Source: Endozoicomonas sp. 8E (GTDB taxonomy: Bacteria; Pseudomonadota; Gammaproteobacteria; Pseudomonadales; Endozoicomonadaceae). Taken from it: a DNA stretch of 64,000 nt. The notes beneath the pieces were generated by a model that worked only from the letters and a program-made list of their open reading frames with translations, searched no databases and was not told the origin of the DNA. The stretch covers positions 5,224,501 to 5,288,500 of the forward strand of contig NZ_CP120717.1 of assembly GCF_032883915.1 (NCBI RefSeq). Direction: 5' to 3'. The position numbers and the translations under genes were made by a program. Shown here in pieces: positions 59,804 through 64,000 of the stretch (positions are counted from its first letter, which is position 1; each line of letters starts with the position of its first letter).

Positions 59804-61544
59804 TATAACTGGACTGCGCATGAGCCTCAGGTTCAGTTAAATTACCCCCAATCACCATGTCATCAACCTGGCGGATAGGACCGCCCGATGAGCTCAAGAG
59901 TGATGACAGCGAAGAGGATGAACTGGCACTGGAAGAAGAATAAAAGCCTGAGTCATCGTCATGGCCTCCATCATCATTAAAAGTTCCACCATCATTGGAG
60001 AGCATCGTCGGAAGCACACTGGGCACATTATTCATAATATTCTGTTCGGACGTTGCAAACATCCAGCGATTAACACCGTCGTAGATCAGCACCGGTTCAC
60101 CTTCAGGAGCGGCATCTAATTCACTGATGGTGCCATCCAGATTAAGGCTCCACACCTGAATAACACCGCCTAACCGGATCATAAGACACAAAGGTTTATC
60201 AGGTGGATGATCCGACCCCAGCAGGGCTGCCCAGGTCATCAAAATAGTAGGAAGTCCGCCCAGATTACCTTCTGAGAGAAAATCAGCTTCAGCTTCAATA
60301 TCTGCGGCAATCCAGCTTAAAAGCCTTATCTGAGCATCGGTCAGACTGTTCTGCTCCCAAGCTTTCCATAACTGTCTCAACAGGACAATGACACGCTCCC
60401 GATTCAGATAATAAGTGGGCAGGATAGCGTCCAGTGAAATAAATAAACACTCATTACCATGATGGACCTCGTAAAGAGTTAGCCTTAATGGTTCCAACAA
60501 CATTTTAACAAACGAAAGAAAGCTTTCATGCTCCATCGCGACAAGACTTCTACTGGACATCAAAGATTGGAAGTGATGATGCATACGGCTGCTTAATACT
60601 TCTGAATTTAATGAATTCTGTTGAAAAAGACGTGTCAGGGCATAGCCTGAGTTAAAATGATGAAGTTGCAACTGTCGAACCAGGTCTGGCGACCCTGAAT
60701 CAACAGTTTCTTCTGTCAGCTCAGGAACTTCGTTATTCGCATGCCAATAAAAACAAACGTCCGAAAGGTCAGCATTTCTCCTTCTCCAGGTTTTAAACTG
60801 CTCAAACAAAACCCGCAAGATTGCAAACAACTCTTTTGTCGTTCGGTTGCCCAGAAGACAGTTCCGTTGCCACATATTCCAGCTAATTAAATTATCATCA
60901 CTGTCAAGAAACAGGGCATGATCAATGGAAGCTCGAGCCCCCGGATCATTAACATGAGTACCTTCGATAATAAGAATATCGCAGGTGATACGCCGGGTTT
61001 CTTCCGGGCCCAGCTGACCTTCCAGATGACGACAATAAGGGGCATACCGAAAAGAATCACCCCGGGCTATCGCTGCCAGACAGCTATCTCTGAGCTCTGC
61101 CCGATACTCCTCACCATTGTTGTTCCCCGATGCGCCATCGCCCAGATGGCTGAACATTTCACGTCTTTCCGCCCGGGAATGCAGAAAAGTATCAATCCCC
61201 AGTGTTTCCAGACTGCAGACCCTGCCTGACTGCTCTGACTGAGATCGTTGATAAAGCGCCGAAGAAGTTCGAAGTTCCTGAGTAAATTGATCAAGAAAAG
61301 TAGACTTACCGGCTCCGGAAGGCCCATCCAGACCAATAGTAAATGGTCTGAAAGAATCATTTTCTCCTTCCAGATTACCCTGTTGCAGGTTATAGAGATA
61401 ATCAAGAAAAGCGTTTATCGCCAGAGCTTGAACAATCAAGCCGTGTGATCCTTCAGCAGTAGTCCAGGGGATAGAAACAATAAAAACTATAAATAATGAA
61501 CGACGTCCCGTTCGAGTAAACTCCTTTATTTTTTTAATGAGCAA
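59769..61544 (-). CDS. Exported P-loop kinase-like protein (uridine kinase/phosphoribulokinase style), 591 aa
   Basis: TTG start at 61544 with GGAG upstream. The N-terminus has a basic segment and hydrophobic run (RRSLFIVFIVSIPWTTAEG) like a signal peptide. Residues 74-82 are a P-loop GPSGAGKST; then LGIDTFLHS, YRAELRDSC, RYAPYCRHL and a Walker-B-like DILIIEGTHV (189-198), the order seen in uridine kinase/phosphoribulokinase enzymes. Residues 330-500 are helical and unrecognised; the C-terminus has a Ser-run (SSSSASSSSSLSS) and acidic loops. An ATP-dependent kinase with an export signal would be odd, so either the hydrophobic segment is not a true signal or this is a secreted effector. Function unknown. 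Confidence 0.7.
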   Translation of the reverse strand: MLIKKIKEFTRTGRRSLFIVFIVSIPWTTAEGSHGLIVQALAINAFLDYLYNLQQGNLEGENDSFRPFTIGLDGPSGAGKSTFLDQFTQELRTSSALYQRSQSEQSGRVCSLETLGIDTFLHSRAERREMFSHLGDGASGNNNGEEYRAELRDSCLAAIARGDSFRYAPYCRHLEGQLGPEETRRITCDILIIEGTHVNDPGARASIDHALFLDSDDNLISWNMWQRNCLLGNRTTKELFAILRVLFEQFKTWRRRNADLSDVCFYWHANNEVPELTEETVDSGSPDLVRQLQLHHFNSGYALTRLFQQNSLNSEVLSSRMHHHFQSLMSSRSLVAMEHESFLSFVKMLLEPLRLTLYEVHHGNECLFISLDAILPTYYLNRERVIVLLRQLWKAWEQNSLTDAQIRLLSWIAADIEAEADFLSEGNLGGLPTILMTWAALLGSDHPPDKPLCLMIRLGGVIQVWSLNLDGTISELDAAPEGEPVLIYDGVNRWMFATSEQNIMNNVPSVLPTMLSNDGGTFNDDGGHDDDSGFYSSSSASSSSSLSSLLSSSGGPIRQVDDMVIGGNLTEPEAHAQSSYIISPGLIMHSR

Positions 61545-61711
61545 AACAGCAACTCCAAGCCAACAAACACGACCTTATCTAAAATAGACTAAACCAATTC
61601 ATTCTGCCGAAAGGAAGCTGATTTTAATTTATTTATAAATGCACTCTGAAATAAACAAGGCATGGTTTACTATGAAAACACCTCTATTTTTCAGCCTTGA
61701 AACTATCTATA

Positions 61712-61740
61712 GGATCAAGAGTTAAATGGGATCAAGAGTC
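61712..61740. repeat. Short direct repeat upstream of the kinase-like gene
   Basis: GGATCAAGAGT occurs twice (61712 and 61729), 17 bases apart. It may be a protein-binding site or chance; the surrounding 200 bases between 61545 and 61773 contain no supported gene. Confidence 0.45.
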
Positions 61741-61773
61741 AAAAACATTTTTGATTCAAACCTGCCCGGGACC

Positions 61774-62289
61774 TTATTTATTACCTCTTTCATGCTTCTT
61801 CAGCGCCTTACGTGCTCTTTGACGTACCATTTTTTGCTTCAGAGCCGAGAGTTTATCGATAAATAATACACCGTCCAGATGGTCGATCTCATGCTGAAAA
61901 GCTTCTGAAAGGATACCCTCACCCTCTATCTCGAAAAATTCACCATGACGATCCTGAGCCCTGACTTTGACCCAGCCTGCCCGTTTAACTGCTGCCCAGC
62001 AGCCCGGAAGTGACAGACAGCCCATCTCCATTTTCTGCTCACCCGACTTTTCAACAATCTCAGGATTCACAATGACCAGAGGCTGACTTTTATCAGACGT
62101 GACATCAATCACCGCCACTCTCATCCCCAGACCAACCTGGGTAGCAGCCAGCCCGGCACCGTTGACGGCATACATAGTTTCCAACATATCATCCACGATT
62201 TTCTGAAAACCCGGACCAAAGTCAGTAACAGGAGTGGTGGGAGTTCTTAAAGCGGGGTTGGATTCCGGAACCAGTTCTAAAATCGCCAT
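61774..62289 (-). CDS. def: Peptide deformylase, 171 aa
   Basis: Removes the formyl group from nascent proteins. ATG at 62289 (MAILELVPESNPALRTP) is the family start. Motif 1 GAGLAATQVG and motif 3 HEIDHLDG are intact; motif 2 reads MGCLSLPG, with Met where EGCLS has Glu, while the metal Cys is retained. It is probably active; the change may mark a secondary paralogue. Confidence 0.92.
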   Translation of the reverse strand: MAILELVPESNPALRTPTTPVTDFGPGFQKIVDDMLETMYAVNGAGLAATQVGLGMRVAVIDVTSDKSQPLVIVNPEIVEKSGEQKMEMGCLSLPGCWAAVKRAGWVKVRAQDRHGEFFEIEGEGILSEAFQHEIDHLDGVLFIDKLSALKQKMVRQRARKALKKHERGNK

Positions 62290-62359
62290 GGAGTTTCTTC
62301 TGTGTATATTTTGTTGGTTGTTACAAAACAACTATAGACAGAAAAAAAGGAGGAAAAAA

Positions 62360-62436
62360 TGGTCGGGGTAGAGAGATTCGAACTCCCGACATCCTGCTCC
62401 CAAAGCAGGCGCGCTACCAGACTGCGCTATACCCCG
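62360..62436 (-). tRNA. tRNA-Pro (anticodon UGG), copy 3 in transcription order
   Basis: 77 bases with encoded CCA. The acceptor CGGGGTA pairs with TACCCCG, the anticodon loop is TTTGGGA (anticodon TGG), and the T-loop is GTTCGAATC. Identical to the two upstream copies. The def gene follows about 70 bases away on the same strand. Confidence 0.96.
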
Positions 62437-62476
62437 ATGCGTTTTGACCAGAAACTATGAAATTTCTGCAAGAATT

Positions 62477-62553
62477 TGGTCGGGGTAGAGAGATTCGAAC
62501 TCCCGACATCCTGCTCCCAAAGCAGGCGCGCTACCAGACTGCGCTATACCCCG
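62477..62553 (-). tRNA. tRNA-Pro (anticodon UGG), copy 2
   Basis: Identical in sequence to the copies at 62360 and 62591, with CCA encoded. The spacers on both sides share TTCTGCAAGAA, indicating tandem duplication. Confidence 0.96.
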
Positions 62554-62590
62554 TTTTCTGTCCAGAAGTCAGGTTACTTCTGCAAGAAAC

Positions 62591-62667
62591 TGGTCGGGGT
62601 AGAGAGATTCGAACTCCCGACATCCTGCTCCCAAAGCAGGCGCGCTACCAGACTGCGCTATACCCCG
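62591..62667 (-). tRNA. tRNA-Pro (anticodon UGG), copy 1
   Basis: First of the array from the promoter. Same cloverleaf and encoded CCA as the other two. A leader hairpin lies just upstream and the promoter about 50 bases away. Confidence 0.96.
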
Positions 62668-62676
62668 TCTCTATCT

Positions 62677-62704
62677 CGTGACAGGCTTTTCAGGCCTCGT
62701 CACG
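62677..62704 (-). repeat. Leader hairpin of the tRNA-Pro transcript
   Basis: Outer arms CGTGAC and GTCACG with an inner AGGC/GCCT pairing. It lies between the promoter and the first tRNA and may direct 5' processing. Confidence 0.55.
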
Positions 62705-62715
62705 GAACGGCGGCT

Positions 62716-62744
62716 AATCTACCAAAATGATTCGCCTTTGACAA
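62716..62744 (-). promoter_or_regulatory. Sigma-70 promoter of the tRNA-Pro array
   Basis: On the minus strand TTGTCA (62744-62739), a 17-base spacer, then TAGATT (62721-62716). Five of six and four of six consensus bases match. The expected start is about 40 bases before the first tRNA. Confidence 0.75.
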
Positions 62745-62873
62745 AAGTATTTGCCAGAAAACTTCAACCGGCTAAAAAACAATCACCTAAAACCTTGCAC
62801 AGGAAGGAACTCTTTTAATGCAAAATGCCATCCACAACCCTCGAAGGATGTCTATCTGAATGCATCATCGTGG

Positions 62874-64000
62874 TCATCTTTCACGCAGTTTTCGACAATC
62901 TTTTAGAGTGTCGGAAATCATGAAAGCGAGCTCCAGCGCCTGATCAGCATTCAGTCTTGGATCACAGTGAGTATGATAGCGATTACCCAGAGAGTCTTCG
63001 GTCACTGCACGGGAACCACCAATGCACTCGGTTACCTTCTGACCGGTCATTTCAAAGTGAACACCACCCGCATAGGTTCCTTCTGCCTGGTGAACCGCGA
63101 AGAACTGCTTCACCTCACGCAGAATTCGACTGACCTCACGCGTCTTATAACCGTTGGAGGCCTTGAATGTGTTACCGTGCATTGGATCACAGCTCCACAG
63201 CACCTGACGCCCTTCCCTCTCGACAGCACGAATCAGCTCTGGCAGGTATTTTTCAACATTGTCTGCGCCCATGCGCACAATCACATTCAGACGACCAGCT
63301 TCGTTGTCCGGGTTGATCAGATCAATCAGGCGAATCAGATCTTCCGGAGGCATGGTTGGACCCGCCTTCAGACCAATCGGGTTACTAATACCCCGAACGA
63401 ATTCAACGTGACCACCTTCAACCTGACGAGTTCTGTCGCCTACCCAGAGCATATGTGCCGAGCAGTCATACCAGTGACCGGAAAGGCTGTCCTGACGAGT
63501 CATGGCCTGCTCATAGGGCAGCAACAGAGCTTCATGGGAGGTATAGAAGTCCGTTTCGCTGATCACTCTGGAATGCTCGGAAGAAATACCGCAGGCCCTC
63601 ATGAAATCAAGTGCTTCATCAATCCGATCAGCCAGATGACTGTATTGCTCAGACTGCGGACTGCTGGCGACAAAATCCAGATTCCAGGCATGAACCTGTT
63701 CCAGAGATGCAAGTCCACCCTGGGCAAAAGCCCTGAGCAGGTTCAGAGTCGATGATGCCTGATGATAGGCCTTAAGCATTCTCTCGGGGTCAGGAATTCT
63801 GGATTCAACTGTGGCATCCATGGCATTAATGATGTCGCCACGATAAATCGGCAGCTCAACACCCTCTATGACTTCGGTACCAGACGAACGGGGCTTGGCA
63901 AACTGGCCAGCCATTCTGCCTACTTTAATGACAGGACAACTGGCGCCAAATGTCAGCACAACGGCCATCTGCATCAGGACTTTGAAGGTATCCCGTATAT
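62874..64000 (-). CDS. Class II DAHP synthase (shikimate pathway), C-terminal part (5' end outside window)
   Basis: The frame is open through 64000, and upstream of the internal ATG it reads [20 protein letters not shown], continuous with the class II enzyme, so the start lies beyond the window. Landmarks: [83 protein letters not shown]. It condenses PEP and erythrose-4-phosphate, the first step to aromatic amino acids. It is the AroA-II (plant/actinobacterial-type) enzyme, not AroF/G/H. Confidence 0.95.
   Translation of the reverse strand, partial: IRDTFKVLMQMAVVLTFGASCPVIKVGRMAGQFAKPRSSGTEVIEGVELPIYRGDIINAMDATVESRIPDPERMLKAYHQASSTLNLLRAFAQGGLASLEQVHAWNLDFVASSPQSEQYSHLADRIDEALDFMRACGISSEHSRVISETDFYTSHEALLLPYEQAMTRQDSLSGHWYDCSAHMLWVGDRTRQVEGGHVEFVRGISNPIGLKAGPTMPPEDLIRLIDLINPDNEAGRLNVIVRMGADNVEKYLPELIRAVEREGRQVLWSCDPMHGNTFKASNGYKTREVSRILREVKQFFAVHQAEGTYAGGVHFEMTGQKVTECIGGSRAVTEDSLGNRYHTHCDPRLNADQALELAFMISDTLKDCRKLRER

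Noticed and set aside
62360..62667. Three 77-base repeats at regular spacing, looking like a CRISPR array, and a repeated plus-strand reading frame across them
   Set aside because: The repeats fold as tRNA-Pro with anticodon UGG and encoded CCA on the minus strand; spacers are short and similar, not unique. The frames (62457-62681, 62476-62730) only read the tRNAs backwards.

Overview
The window is chromosomal DNA of a gammaproteobacterium. The housekeeping genes (ispH-fkpB-lspA-ileS-ribF-murJ, rpsT, proB-obgE-rpmA-rplU, ispB, prfC, def, class II DAHP synthase) have the order and sequence style of Oceanospirillales or Pseudomonas-like bacteria. A type III effector-like phosphatase, several large proteins without recognisable relatives and an unusual load of type IV pilus tip genes suggest a marine, animal-associated member such as an Endozoicomonas relative. 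That placement is inference; no rRNA gene is present.

Positions 1-28500 hold an expansion of minor-pilin/PilY1 genes. Four sets can be seen: (i) a pilY1 3' part plus pilin at 1-3084 (+), continuing off the left edge; (ii) fimT-pilV-pilW-pilX-pilY1-pilin, 8329 down to 3096 (-); (iii) fimT-pilV-pilW-pilX-pilY1, 20261 down to 12769 (-), without a pilin; (iv) fimT-pilV-pilW-pilX-pilY1-pilin, 20603-28500 (+). The four PilY1 proteins fall into three architectures. Between sets ii and iii lie a GDSL-esterase autotransporter and a protein with an amidoligase-like residue pattern. This pair is bracketed by imperfect direct repeats containing a pilY1 3' end, one of them a decayed relic.

Positions 28545-35481 hold a hexose-6-phosphate mutarotase gene and a nitrate/nitrite-type uptake operon (nrtA-nrtB-nrtC-porin, minus strand). 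The operon is preceded by a sigma-54 promoter, a leader with two hexaloop hairpins of the ANTAR-target type and a strong terminator. A NasT-like ANTAR protein gene lies just upstream, so the control circuit (nitrogen-responsive initiation plus antitermination) can be read from the sequence.

Positions 35631-50369 are core metabolism and translation: isoprenoid synthesis (ispH, ispB), lipoprotein processing (lspA), ileS, ribF, murJ, ribosomal proteins S20, L27 and L21, proB and obgE, interrupted by one unrecognised exported/membrane protein (44268-45479).

Positions 50370-64000 alternate core genes (prfC, tatD, def, three tandem tRNA-Pro genes, DAHP synthase) with accessory genes: an 830-residue helical protein ending in newly expanded pentapeptide repeats, an IpgD/SopB-like phosphoinositide phosphatase, a PCu(A)C copper chaperone with a membrane-anchored neighbour, and an apparently exported P-loop kinase-like protein. 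Several accessory stretches (about 10430-12720, 20600-28500 and 50700-53350) are visibly richer in A+T than the flanking core genes, as expected for acquired DNA. No insertion sequence, integrase, CRISPR array or rRNA was found.
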